Notes: a model not told the origin generated them from the letters alone. A stretch of DNA of 64,000 nucleotides from JANNBN01 sp963763885 (GCA_963763885.1 CAVXQD010000007.1:1-64000), one strand, 5' to 3'. Numbered from the stretch's first letter, positions 16,089 through 24,998 are shown. Program-made: numbers and translations.

Positions 16089-18415
16089 CTATGACCGAAG
16101 ACGGCGCTGAACCGCCCTACCTCAGCGGATTGCTTGCGAAGGCACGCCAGACCGCCGCCTCGCATGATTCCCTGCTGGCGCGCCAACGGGCACAGCGACG
16201 GATCAACCAGCTCGAAGCCACGATCGAAGGCATCTGCGACGGCAAGCTTTGGATCGGTTCGAGGAAGCCCGTAGCCGACCTACCCATTTGGGCGACTCCC
16301 GAAGTGATCCGCGGCGGCTTTGCGACCGGTCGAGCCGCCGCGGACGTAGACCTGTCTCCCGACGAGTTGGACGCGATCGAGCAACAGTCGCTCCCACCGG
16401 ATCGTGCATCGCTCTTCCGGTTTCTCCTCACGGGCGATGGTCAAGTGCTGCTTCGCTCAATGCTTGTTTCGCGCACGTACCGGATCGACCAACCTGAGCA
16501 AGCAGCCCTCCTGGTGCTGGCGTGGTTGGTCGCACACGATCGGACCGACAAGGCCGTCGATCTTCTTGAGGCGATCGCCCCGTTCGGACCGCGGCTGCGT
16601 TTCCTTCCGTCCGCCTCTTCGACCGTCGGTCCGCTTCGATCCAACGAGTTCTCCCGTTGGTCGGCCGCTGACACTGCGGAGCACGTTGGCAACACCAAGT
16701 CGAATCGGCAAGTCGAGGTGATGCGCGAAGCCATCAGTGTTTGGAACCCGATGCTCGACGCCTTCGTCGAGCTCTGGTCCCAGCGACTCAGTAGCGGTCT
16801 TGTCACTTCATCGACCGATACCTGGCTCCAGGAAGCGCGCGGCGTGCTTGCGGTCTACGAGGAAGCAGTCAACACGCATACAAAGTGCACGAAGCATCGT
16901 CGCCCGAAGGAAAATCTGGCGATTCTTCTTGCTGCCGCGCAAACCGAGGTCAGCGGAGGTGTACTCACGCGACGCGAGTTGGGACGTGTCAGAACATCGA
17001 TCGCGGCCGTGGTTGCAAAGCGAGGACGGACCGGAAGCGAATCGCACTCGACAATCCGCGCAGCACAGCGCAAGCACGCCAGTTTGCCCGACCACGCCGA
17101 GTTCGGTCCGATCGTGATTGAACGGCTGAACCTCCTGCCCTTATCGATCGGTGTGACGTCAGCACAAGCAGTTGAAGTCTCCCGGCCGATCGAGATCTCC
17201 GAAGCGCGCGGCCGCATCATCGCAGGTATGGAATTCCCGCGGCGCCTTCGGCGACTCATCCATGACGCCCGACGCGGAACTCTCAACGAACTCCTCGGGC
17301 TTGGAGTCGTCCCCTCCGCCGAAGTCCTCGCCACCTTCGGACCGCAAATCGTCTCGGCCACGCTCGCCCGGTCCTACAACGACCCCGATCTTGGCGCGGT
17401 CATGGGGGCGAACTACGAAGCCTTCCGCCGTCGACGCTCGCTCCTGTTACTGAACCTCGAAAAGCAAGTCCAGCTAAGCGAACTGCCGTGGGTGAAAGCG
17501 GTCGCTGCAGAACGCGCCGCGAGCCAGGACGCCTCCAAGGACGCCCTGCGGGCGCTCGGCGCTATGACTCTTCAACACTTCTCAGGAACAGTCGTACCCA
17601 ATCCGGCCGTGCGTGAAATGACGCTCCTGGCTCGCGAGGCCGGCGTAGCCGTCCCCTTCGTAGAAGAGCTAGCCGCAGACATCTTCATGGGCACCTTCTC
17701 AAGCAAGTACCTTGCCGCCGCCAAGTTCGCAGGCGGCCATCTACGGGGCTCGCTTTACGAACGGTACTTCGACATCGATTACTCGATGGTCGACGGATTG
17801 TCCGTGGAACGGCAAGGCAAGACCGGGCCAACTACCTCGCCCGGTTTCGACGCGCTCGTCTCGAAGCGCGCAGAGATGAACGTGTGCGGGGATAGCTGGA
17901 TCGTCCGCAACGGAGCGACCATCGAACAGGCACAGGTACTCACGACACACAACGTGGCCCAGCTCCTGTACGGACTAGGCCTTCTGACGAATAGCGAGCA
18001 CCCCGACCTGATCGACCTCAACGATGGTGTTCGTCGATCGTTGACCACAACCGATCTGAAGGTGATGACCGAAAACAGCTACCGAACCGCCGCCTGGAAC
18101 TTACGTACAGCGCTCGCAAGCTCGCGCCCGCTCGGCTTCATCAAAGACGCCGCATACGCCTGGCGCCAGATGATCCTGTACCTCACCACCTTCGATCAGC
18201 CTGCGCAGGAGATGTGGGTCCGGACCAAGCAAGCAGAGATCGAGCGCACGTTCGTTGGTGAACCGGTGGCCCCCTTGGTGCGTTCCATGGTCAGCGGGCT
18301 CGCTGCGTGCCTCGAGGGCGGGCGATTCGATCACACCGGTCGGCTGGGGGACGGACGTCGACTGCTGGGTTGGTCGGGTGCCCACTGGGTCCTCGAGGGG
18401 CGTCGTCTCAAGTAG
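16082..18415 (+). CDS. Unknown 777-aa protein linked to the tRNA-like gene
   Basis: No family recognised. Start chosen at ATG 16082, inside the acceptor 3' strand of the tRNA-like gene; ATG 16091 right after it is the alternative. The open frame upstream to 15854 overlaps the previous gene and the cloverleaf and is rejected. The protein is long, soluble-looking and mainly helical. It has a basic stretch around residues 300-340 (CTKHRRPK; RRELGRVRTSIAAVVAKRGR; IRAAQRKH) and another near 410-430 (FPRRLRRLIHDARRG) that could bind nucleic acid. No nuclease, ATPase, transmembrane or signal motif was found. The fixed contact with a tRNA mimic suggests the RNA is its cofactor, substrate or regulator. 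Purely inference; family size and phenotype unknown. Confidence 0.65.
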   Translation: MRAMTEDGAEPPYLSGLLAKARQTAASHDSLLARQRAQRRINQLEATIEGICDGKLWIGSRKPVADLPIWATPEVIRGGFATGRAAADVDLSPDELDAIEQQSLPPDRASLFRFLLTGDGQVLLRSMLVSRTYRIDQPEQAALLVLAWLVAHDRTDKAVDLLEAIAPFGPRLRFLPSASSTVGPLRSNEFSRWSAADTAEHVGNTKSNRQVEVMREAISVWNPMLDAFVELWSQRLSSGLVTSSTDTWLQEARGVLAVYEEAVNTHTKCTKHRRPKENLAILLAAAQTEVSGGVLTRRELGRVRTSIAAVVAKRGRTGSESHSTIRAAQRKHASLPDHAEFGPIVIERLNLLPLSIGVTSAQAVEVSRPIEISEARGRIIAGMEFPRRLRRLIHDARRGTLNELLGLGVVPSAEVLATFGPQIVSATLARSYNDPDLGAVMGANYEAFRRRRSLLLLNLEKQVQLSELPWVKAVAAERAASQDASKDALRALGAMTLQHFSGTVVPNPAVREMTLLAREAGVAVPFVEELAADIFMGTFSSKYLAAAKFAGGHLRGSLYERYFDIDYSMVDGLSVERQGKTGPTTSPGFDALVSKRAEMNVCGDSWIVRNGATIEQAQVLTTHNVAQLLYGLGLLTNSEHPDLIDLNDGVRRSLTTTDLKVMTENSYRTAAWNLRTALASSRPLGFIKDAAYAWRQMILYLTTFDQPAQEMWVRTKQAEIERTFVGEPVAPLVRSMVSGLAACLEGGRFDHTGRLGDGRRLLGWSGAHWVLEGRRLK

Positions 18416-18650
18416 CGCTCCGAGTTCGGAGTTCACGCCAGCGACATCGAACGATGATACGACCGGCCGAGGCTCCTGGCCCCGCTGCAGTCGTCTTCGT
18501 GAATGTGGATACCGAGCGACTCTCGATGTGGCTTTCCCTCGCGATCGCCCGAACATACGCATACGTACAGTCTTGCAATGGATGGTGGCGACCGGACGCG
18601 CCAGCCGAAATTCACTAGCAGTGCTCGTCGCCGTCGGCAAGGCTTGACCT

Positions 18651-18995
18651 ATGGAAACGATGACGCTGTACCGGCCGGTTGGGCAGAAGGAACTCGACCT
18701 AATTGCCGCGAGCGGATTCACCGCCTACCCGCCGCGCCTCGACTGGCAACCGACTTTCTACCCGGTACTCACTCAAGAGTACGCGGCGTTCATCGCTCGC
18801 GAATGGAACACCAAAGACACCGACAACGGATCGGTGGGCTACGTGACCCGCTTCCAGGTACGCAGATCGCACATTGACAACTACCAGACCCACGAAGCAG
18901 GCGATCGCGACTTCACGGAGTACTGGATCCCAGCCGAAGAACTCGACGACTTCAACGCGAACATCGTGGGCCCCATCGAACTCATCGCCGAGTAA
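18651..18995 (+). CDS. Unknown conserved 114-aa protein
   Basis: Begins METMTLYRPVGQKELDLIAASGF and contains FYPVLTQEYAAFIAREWN, GYVTRFQV and WIPAEELDDFN. The pattern (LYRPVG...FPxR...FYPV...GYVTRF...WIPAEEL) recurs in a widespread family of small bacterial proteins of unknown function that I cannot name with confidence. The opening TLYRP resembles ADP-ribosyltransferase-fold proteins, but there is no proof. It is followed 15 bp later by the S24-like protein at 19011, so the two may be cotranscribed. Confidence 0.6.
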   Translation: METMTLYRPVGQKELDLIAASGFTAYPPRLDWQPTFYPVLTQEYAAFIAREWNTKDTDNGSVGYVTRFQVRRSHIDNYQTHEAGDRDFTEYWIPAEELDDFNANIVGPIELIAE

Positions 18996-19010
18996 CGATA
19001 AGTTGGAGTC

Positions 19011-19313
19011 ATGGGTTGGGCGGCGGGACACATCGCGAGGCTGAAGGATGGCGAGCCCGTCGAGTTTCGTCCGCGCGGCCAATCCATGCGTGGCAAGGTC
19101 GAGTCGGGCCAGCTGTGCCGAGTCGAGCCGGTCGACCCCAGTCAAATCGAGGTCGATGACATCGTGCTGTGCAAAGTCAAGGGCCACGAGTACCTTCATT
19201 TGGTGAAGGCGATCCAGGGACCCCGCTTCTTGATCGGCAACAACCGCGGCGGGACAAACGGATGGATCACCAGCAATGCGATCTTCGGACGCTGCACTTC
19301 GGTCGAGGACTGA
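19011..19313 (+). CDS. S24/S26-like (LexA/signal-peptidase-fold) mini-protein
   Basis: 100 aa, intact paralog of the 11948 protein. The catalytic-type Ser is in RGQSMRGKVESG, followed by VDDIVLCKVKGHEYLHLVKA, where the Lys could be the general base. The C-terminal GNNRGGTNGWI is typical of the S24/S26 beta-barrel. There is no HTH and no membrane anchor, so it is neither a full LexA nor a signal peptidase. These single-domain proteases might cleave a partner protein. It lies three bases before the next gene, so is probably coupled with the 415-aa protein at 19317. Confidence 0.7.
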   Translation: MGWAAGHIARLKDGEPVEFRPRGQSMRGKVESGQLCRVEPVDPSQIEVDDIVLCKVKGHEYLHLVKAIQGPRFLIGNNRGGTNGWITSNAIFGRCTSVED

Positions 19314-19316
19314 TCC

Positions 19317-20564
19317 ATGCGCAACCCATTCGCGCGCAGACTGAAAGCGGAAGCGGATTCGCCCCAGCCGGTCCGCTCGGATGAAGCGTTGCTCCACGGC
19401 TCACAACGCGACATGAACTGGCGCAGCCCGGTGCCGAGGCTCGCGGTGAGATTTCCCTCAATGCGGGCAGAGGCACTCCAGTTTCTCGACCTGATTTCCG
19501 ATCCAGTTCAGACAGCACAAGTTTGGGTCGACCGTGATCAAAGTCACGACCTCGCAAAGGGCGGATGGCTTCCAGAACACGTACTCGACCATCTCGACGA
19601 CTGCCTCAAATTCGATGCGCCCGAGCAGATGATCGGGCTCACCCTCCGAACGGACGAGGAAGCAGTTCTGGCCCGGGCTTTCGGTCGAGCCGTCGACGCT
19701 GTCGAGATTCGGGAGAGCGATACCGCCACAGTTTCAACTCCCGACTGGCTTGGGCTTCGTTCACACGCGTCCGCCCTTGCGTCGGCAATGAGATGCGGAG
19801 ACGCGAGGGTGCCCCTCTACCGGGCGGCCGCTCAATTGACCCTCGACCACATCGACTCGGAGAGTCTGCCGATCCTCGCCACTGACGCACTGGTGGCGGA
19901 GCTTGACTCCCCGTACCTCCGAGAGGCCGCAGGAGCTTACCCGGCCGACCGCCGTGAACCGAGATTTCTCTTCGAACGCGCCCTCTTCGAACTCGGCATC
20001 GATCTCCCGCTCCGCGCCGAAGCGATTGACACTCTGCTCTTTGATGGGCTCGCGGAGATTGCAAATGGGACAAGAGATCCCCTTCAGGCCGCTCATTGGA
20101 TCTGGAGACCCATGGCTGACTTAGTCGAAGACGACGGCGACCTCCGCATCTTCATCGGCCTCGCGTCAGAACACGAAGACCATCCTTCTGCGCACCAGCA
20201 AATTGTCGATGCGATCGTCGACGCGTCCAACGACATACTCGGCCGCGGAATTCTTCGCCGCTGGATATGCCTTGAAGCAACGGAGCACGAATCACCGATC
20301 CGCCTCACCTCACAGACCGCACGACGCCGAATCCCTATCGCCGAAGTCGGGGTCACAACCGAACTGCAACAGCGACTCCGTTCGTGGGCCGACCGTTTCG
20401 ACCAGGCACAGCGGCGCCCGGGCCGCGGTCCGAGCAACTTCAAATCGATTCACGCTGTGGAAGAGTTCGTGGCCGACGGCGAACGCCTGAAACTCGATCT
20501 CCAACAGCAACTGGGAGCTTCATGGCATGTCGAATACATGCCGACTCCTCGAGCGTTCCCGTAG
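19317..20564 (+). CDS. Unknown 415-aa protein (SCO4402-like N-terminal domain)
   Basis: The N-terminal third (about residues 40-130) follows the pattern of SCO4402-family proteins (RFPSMRAEALQFLDLISD ... VWVDRD). This is a tentative match. The middle (about 190-290) resembles an all-helical domain, and the C-terminus ends with FKSIHAVEEFVADGERL...LGASWHVEYMP, a segment common in actinobacterial hypothetical proteins. It begins three bases after the S24-like gene, so the two are probably one operon. Last gene inside the element before attR. Confidence 0.6.
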   Translation: MRNPFARRLKAEADSPQPVRSDEALLHGSQRDMNWRSPVPRLAVRFPSMRAEALQFLDLISDPVQTAQVWVDRDQSHDLAKGGWLPEHVLDHLDDCLKFDAPEQMIGLTLRTDEEAVLARAFGRAVDAVEIRESDTATVSTPDWLGLRSHASALASAMRCGDARVPLYRAAAQLTLDHIDSESLPILATDALVAELDSPYLREAAGAYPADRREPRFLFERALFELGIDLPLRAEAIDTLLFDGLAEIANGTRDPLQAAHWIWRPMADLVEDDGDLRIFIGLASEHEDHPSAHQQIVDAIVDASNDILGRGILRRWICLEATEHESPIRLTSQTARRRIPIAEVGVTTELQQRLRSWADRFDQAQRRPGRGPSNFKSIHAVEEFVADGERLKLDLQQQLGASWHVEYMPTPRAFP

Positions 20565-20759
20565 ACAAGCGCTTTGATCCAGCCAACCGGCCGCGGTCAC
20601 TGCCGATCGATCGGACCGAGTTTGCTAACGGATTGCTAACGGAACTGCGCAAAACAGGCCGACACGAGCCATCACCCGCCGACACGACCCCTCGCGAAAC
20701 CCCAGCTCAGATACCATTTCCCACCACCCGCCAACACCAGAAAAACGGCAAATGAGGGT

Positions 20760-20810
20760 TTTAGGTCCTGGTGTCGAAAGACGTGCAGGTTCAATTCCTG
20801 TCACCCGCAC
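20760..20810 (+). repeat. attR: 51-bp direct repeat of the tRNA-Leu 3' end
   Basis: Identical over 51 bp to 2348-2398, starting TTTAGGTCCTGG and ending CACCCGCAC. The upstream half of the tRNA is absent, so this is not a functional tRNA but the distal attachment site left by integration. The 20565-20759 interval holds no credible gene. Confidence 0.93.
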
Positions 20811-20934
20811 AAGTTGCTCTGCCCGGCCGAAAGGGTTCTCTACGCCTATTCATGCCAACCGAGACGTCGAAGCACGCCTGACCCTGGGCTGAATGGTGAC
20901 GTCTGACGATGAACAAACCGGGCGCTAGATCCGA

Positions 20935-21885
20935 TCACACCTCGTCACCCCGGCGGACCCACCAACGTCGACGTCGAAGTGAATCGCTCGCTTGCGTTCC
21001 TAGCAGCGGCGAGTGCCTACGCGCATAGTCAACTCGAAGTCCGACGAATCCATCAAAGACCGCTCGGAACGCAGCATCGAGATCATCGAAAGAATCGGTT
21101 CGATCACGTTGCGCCGCGCGTTTGATGAGCGTCGAAGCAGCCAATGATCCGATGAGCCGGAAGGCTTCATCCGCAACGGCAGCAAGGTCCGGAGCCTTTG
21201 CGAGCACCTGGTTGAATCCGCCTTGGTCGAACTCGTCGGCGATGCGTCGGCTGACATACAAGACCTGCAGATGATCTGGAAGCAGCCGAATCGCATCAAC
21301 ACCTTTCGCGGCGCAGTTGTCGAGTCGTTGTCGAATGTCATCGATGATCCGATCATCTTCAATTCGATCTGCGTCGTTCACGGATCGTTCCAACCGCATA
21401 GCGCGGTCCATTTGAGCGGCCCAGTGAGGGGGCGGGTCGATAAGGAAGAGGTTCGCTTTCTGCTGCTCTACCCAGGACAACATGCCCCGGTAGCGATTGA
21501 TCATGCGGAGTGCGTCCAACTCCGAACGTCCGTACTGATCGATAAGTACATCAACAATGTCTTCACACAGCGAGTGGCCGACATCGCTCGTCGCAAACGC
21601 GAACACCAGAGGCTGCGGAACAGGGCGGCCGAGGTCGACCCATGACGGTTCTTCTTCTGCCCCCGATTCCCAAAACTTGACGCGGATAACACCAACAACA
21701 TCGTCAGACACGAGCGCGACCTCGTAGCCCTGCGCAGCCCATTCATAAACAAACCGTTTGCCCTGATCAAGCGACACTGACCGAGGTCCATCGGTAACAA
21801 CTCGTTCGATCCCCGTGCGAGCACTGAGCAGCTCAAGTTCACGCGGCATACGGACCCAGTCCGGTTCTTCTCCGTCCCCGAGCAA
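20935..21885 (-). CDS. DUF4375 (DMP19-like) protein
   Basis: 316 aa. The C-terminal part (about 205-300) fits the DUF4375 pattern: LYVSRRIADEFDQGGFNQVL followed by AFRLIGSLAASTLIKRA. The N-terminal 190 residues contain an alpha/beta region with WVDLGRPVPQPL and no motif I recognise. It is outside the element by the att repeats, just 125 bp from attR. No partner with a clear function; DUF4375 proteins often sit with immunity/defence genes, but that is only a family tendency. Confidence 0.65.
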   Translation of the reverse strand: MLGDGEEPDWVRMPRELELLSARTGIERVVTDGPRSVSLDQGKRFVYEWAAQGYEVALVSDDVVGVIRVKFWESGAEEEPSWVDLGRPVPQPLVFAFATSDVGHSLCEDIVDVLIDQYGRSELDALRMINRYRGMLSWVEQQKANLFLIDPPPHWAAQMDRAMRLERSVNDADRIEDDRIIDDIRQRLDNCAAKGVDAIRLLPDHLQVLYVSRRIADEFDQGGFNQVLAKAPDLAAVADEAFRLIGSLAASTLIKRAAQRDRTDSFDDLDAAFRAVFDGFVGLRVDYARRHSPLLGTQASDSLRRRRWWVRRGDEV

Positions 21886-21904
21886 CGCGATCCCTCCCAG
21901 GTGT

Positions 21905-22238
21905 TTAGTTGGAACAGTGTGCCAGGCCCTCGGTCAACGCTTGGTCGTTCGACAGGTGACCTGGCTCGAAACGAGGCACATCTTCTGGACCGACACCCCG
22001 CCCGGAAAGACGCTTCACGCAATGTCGGCGAAGACCCGACGACCAGTACTCCAGGTCAGCACCGACTCTCCCTCGCACGTGTGAGATGCCAACGAACCGC
22101 CGGGCGGGATGGTACGCGCAATCCTCGTAGATGGTCCCGATTGTGATCTCGATATGCATGCCCCAGGGACTTCGGCGCGTTGCCGTCGCTGCTGAGCCAC
22201 GCGCGGAATCTTCGCTCGAAGTCGATACCGGAAATCAA
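21905..22238 (-). pseudogene. Possible frameshifted small gene
   Basis: Two overlapping frames read as protein-like sequence: 22238 onward MISGIDFERRFRAWLSSDG...RDHLRG, then in another frame DCAYHPARRFVGISHVRGRVGADLEYW...LSNDQAL ending at 21905. Together they could be one 110-aa protein with a single frameshift near 22110. Alternatively, ATG 22159 opens an 84-aa ORF on its own. It sits directly upstream of the DUF4375-like gene. Family unknown. Confidence 0.3.
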
Positions 22239-22242
22239 TCAT

Positions 22243-22567
22243 CGCTCTCTCCGACCGGACCTCTAGATTGAATCATCGAGCCGCAAGCGTCTCGGTTGAG
22301 CGACTGCGGACATTCATCGCCACCCGACGTAAGTCCCAGCGAACATTGACCGCTGCCCGTGAACCGAACTGAGATCAAGAGGGGCCTTCGAAGAGATCTT
22401 CGATCAGGCACTTGTGTTCCACAGCTTCGCCGATTACACGCGCGATTACCTTCTGGACGTGCAACCCACCGCAGATCAGCTCACCAGATTGTCGGGCCGA
22501 TCGAAGTCATCGCTTAGCGCCGGTAGAACGGGGATCTCCCTGGCAGCCGAATGGAGGTCACCACTGA
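22243..22567. other. Intergenic, no clear gene
   Basis: 325 bp between decayed ORFs. A short plus-strand frame from 22414 (FHSFADYTRDYLLDVQPTADQL) looks partly protein-like and might be a fragment, but has no matching partner. No repeats or RNA genes seen. Confidence 0.3.
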
Positions 22568-23131
22568 TCCGCGACGTCCGGAGAAGGCATCGGGGTCGGT
22601 AACACACAAACCGACACACAAACCGGCTCAGGCGACACAAGAGGCAAAGAGCAACGCGAGTACGAAGCCGTTTCCAAACTCACCAAAGGTCCCTGCTGGA
22701 ACGACGACGTCACTGGTGCTGAGACCTGCCGTGCCCCAAACTCCGAAAAAGCAGACCTTTCCGTAGCGGCGACCGCAACACGAATCGGAAACGAGTGGAC
22801 CATCACGGCCATCGTACGAAACCATCAGTGGGCCAGCGCTACCGCGTCTGGCTTCGAACTCTCGGTGTCGGACCTCGACTCTCGCAAGCGAAAGCTCGAT
22901 ACCCGCACTGCGAAACTGCAGTTGAGCAAGCCACCGATCAGCTGCAGATACAACCGGTGCGAGTTCCTCACCTCCGTGACTCCGGGAGAAGAAGTCGCCG
23001 TCGAAGTGACCGTCCACACCTCATTCGTGTACGACCTCAAACTCGCCGTTCGCACCTTGGACACCGCTTCGCGCTACCACCTGGAACTCCACGATGAAGA
23101 CAACATGGTCATCATCCCTGTTCCGACTTGA
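22568..23131 (+). pseudogene. 5'-truncated extracellular-type protein
   Basis: The frame is open from 22568 and encodes a coherent protein: GDTRGKEQREYEAVSKL, then VRNHQWASATASGFELSV and ending LHDEDNMVIIPVPT. It has paired Cys (CWNDD...TC; SCRYNRC) and a beta-rich look like a cell-wall or secreted domain. No ATG, GTG or TTG start exists between the preceding stop (22565) and the coding part, and no signal peptide is in frame. It therefore appears to have lost its 5' end or to be frameshifted. Tandem ACACACAAACC copies near 22603-22625 mark the junction. Confidence 0.5.
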
Positions 23132-23259
23132 CTGACTTACCCGGCATGTGTGGGCCGATGCGGACAACCAAACGCACCGACCGCTGGGGGTCAGGAGACG
23201 ACGGAACTGGTGGCGCCTCCAAATTCTGTGGGGGACCTCCCTTCGAACGGATTCGAGCC

Positions 23260-24531
23260 TTAACGGTGGACTTGCAGTGACAGCAATCCTCGCAACGTGT
23301 GCGACCGTTTCCAACGAGCGGTATCCAGATCAACGGTGTAGTCACCGAATGACTCCAGGAACGCCGGCAGTGCAACCTTTGTTTCCAGCCGAGCAAGCGC
23401 AGCTCCGATGCAATAGTGCACTCCATGGCCGAATGAAATCGGTTTTGGTTCAAGGCGATCAAGTCGCAGGTCGTTGGCATCTGGCCACTGACGCGCATCC
23501 CGATTGGCCGCGCCGATCATCAGGGCAATAATTGCGCCCTTGCGAATCGTCTTGCCGCCGATGACCATCTCCTCACTGGCGACTCTGCCGCTGGTCTGGA
23601 CGGGCGAATCGAACCGAACAAGTTCCTCCACGGCGTTGTCTATCAACTCAGGCTTCGACCTCAGTAGTTGGCGCTGTTCCGGGTGGTTGGCCAGCGCGAC
23701 GATGGCATTGCCCAGTAGCCCCGTGGTGGTTTCGTGACCGGCAAACATCAACACCGCGATCATTGCCATCACCTCGTCTGTGTCCAGCGGGTTTGCTGCA
23801 TCCTCCGCGATCATCGCCGTAATCAGATCGTCCTGCGGATGTGATCGCCGCTGCTCGATAATCGTGGCGAAGTAGTCATGCAGCTCGTCGAATCGACGGT
23901 TCATGGACTTTGGGTCAAAGCCGGCAAACGCTTCCAATATCCCGCCGATCTCGGCTGAAGCTGCTCGAAGCCATTCCCACCGGTCCCGTGGCAGACCCAG
24001 CAAATCGGCAATCACATAAATCGGTAAGCGCGCTGTGAATGCACTGACAATCTCCGCTTCGTCCTGCCCCTCCAGCGAGGCCAGCAAGTCAGCAACGACC
24101 GTTTGTATTCGCGGTTCAAACGCTGCAATCCGACGAGGCGTAAACGCTCGGCTGACAGCGCCTCGGAGTCGACTGTGCTCCGGAGGGTCCGTGACCAGCA
24201 GCCACCTGCGGACATTTCCCACCGAACTTGGCGACAGCTTGTTGTACGGAGACACGACCAGGAGCACATCAAGCAGGGACGCCGTACTGGCGTGCGGCGA
24301 CCGCAGTACTTCGAAGATCTCGTCGTAGCCAAAGACAAACCACTGCTGGTACAAGCCACTCCAGACCACCGGACCGTCAGCGCGCATAGTGTCGTAATTG
24401 TCGTAGGGGTAGCTAAACCGATCTGGAGCGAACGGATCGCCCCATTTGGTCCGGCCGAACATCGCCTTTGACACCTTCGGATGCTTCGCGATCCCACGAA
24501 CGATCGGCAACACGACTTGTTCGACGCGCAT
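23260..24531 (-). CDS. Cytochrome P450
   Basis: 423 aa from ATG 24531. All P450 landmarks present: I-helix AGHETTTG with the acid-alcohol pair, ExxR in EELVRF, and the heme loop FGHGVHYCIGAALARLE with the Cys ligand. Soluble, no membrane anchor, of the bacterial class that needs a ferredoxin and reductase supplied elsewhere; none is adjacent. The neighbours (decayed ORF, TA pair) give no substrate hint. A one-codon-longer GTG start at 24534 is also possible. Confidence 0.93.
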   Translation of the reverse strand: MRVEQVVLPIVRGIAKHPKVSKAMFGRTKWGDPFAPDRFSYPYDNYDTMRADGPVVWSGLYQQWFVFGYDEIFEVLRSPHASTASLLDVLLVVSPYNKLSPSSVGNVRRWLLVTDPPEHSRLRGAVSRAFTPRRIAAFEPRIQTVVADLLASLEGQDEAEIVSAFTARLPIYVIADLLGLPRDRWEWLRAASAEIGGILEAFAGFDPKSMNRRFDELHDYFATIIEQRRSHPQDDLITAMIAEDAANPLDTDEVMAMIAVLMFAGHETTTGLLGNAIVALANHPEQRQLLRSKPELIDNAVEELVRFDSPVQTSGRVASEEMVIGGKTIRKGAIIALMIGAANRDARQWPDANDLRLDRLEPKPISFGHGVHYCIGAALARLETKVALPAFLESFGDYTVDLDTARWKRSHTLRGLLSLQVHR

Positions 24532-24761
24532 CACTTCATCCCTTTTTCGGCTTCTTGCGCAGCGTTACACACAAACCGCAAAGAGACCGGGTTCGTTTGC
24601 TTGGATCGCCCCGCTTGCGAACAACCTTGGCGATTGCTGACGAACAACTACAACCTTGGTAGAGACGGGCCATCTGAACAGCCTGGGATCACGAAATCCT
24701 TCGGACGTTGAGCGACTTTGGGGGTATTCCGTTGGTAGGACGCTAAGGGTAGTATCGGGCT

Positions 24762-24998
24762 ATGAGTGTGGAAAAGTTCAGCGTTTCCCTAGACCCTCAG
24801 CTCGGCCAAGCGTTGCGAGCCGCTGCGCAAGCGGACAACACCAACGTCTCGGCTTGGCTTGCCACGGCCATTCGCCAACGACTCCGTCATGCCGCACTTG
24901 GAGCAGCACTGGACGACATACTTGAAGAACAAGGCTGGACAAGGGACGAGCTGCTCGCCGAGTCACCGGCTCGACACCGGCCGAAACGCTCCGCTTGA
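24762..24998 (+). CDS. VapB-type antitoxin
   Basis: 78 aa. The N-terminal segment KFSVSLDPQLGQALRAAAQADNTNVSAWL looks like a ribbon-helix-helix/Arc-like DNA-binding unit, and the C-terminal tail is acidic and probably toxin-binding. The TGA stop overlaps the ATG of the PIN-domain toxin by one base, the classic antitoxin-first order with translational coupling. The pair probably autoregulates its promoter upstream of 24762. Confidence 0.8.
   Translation: MSVEKFSVSLDPQLGQALRAAAQADNTNVSAWLATAIRQRLRHAALGAALDDILEEQGWTRDELLAESPARHRPKRSA

Larger units (their letters stand above)
2348..20810. mobile_element. Integrative (mobilizable) element in tRNA-Leu, 18.4 kb
   Basis: Defined by the 51-bp direct repeats at 2348-2398 and 20760-20810. 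It has an integrase at the tRNA end, a MobF relaxase, a small Xis-like HTH protein and a winged-helix regulator, followed by cargo. Cargo includes a nuclease-like protein beside the integrase, small toxin/antitoxin-like genes, two S24-like mini-proteases, a tRNA-like gene with a 777-aa partner, and other unknowns. No translocase (FtsK/TraB), replication initiator or T4SS gene was recognised, so mobilization by a helper is more likely than self-transfer. The relaxase frameshift suggests mobility may already be impaired. Confidence 0.88.

Noticed and set aside
20760..20810. Second tRNA-Leu gene
   Set aside because: Only the 3' 51 bases are present; acceptor 5' strand and D-arm are missing, so it is attR.
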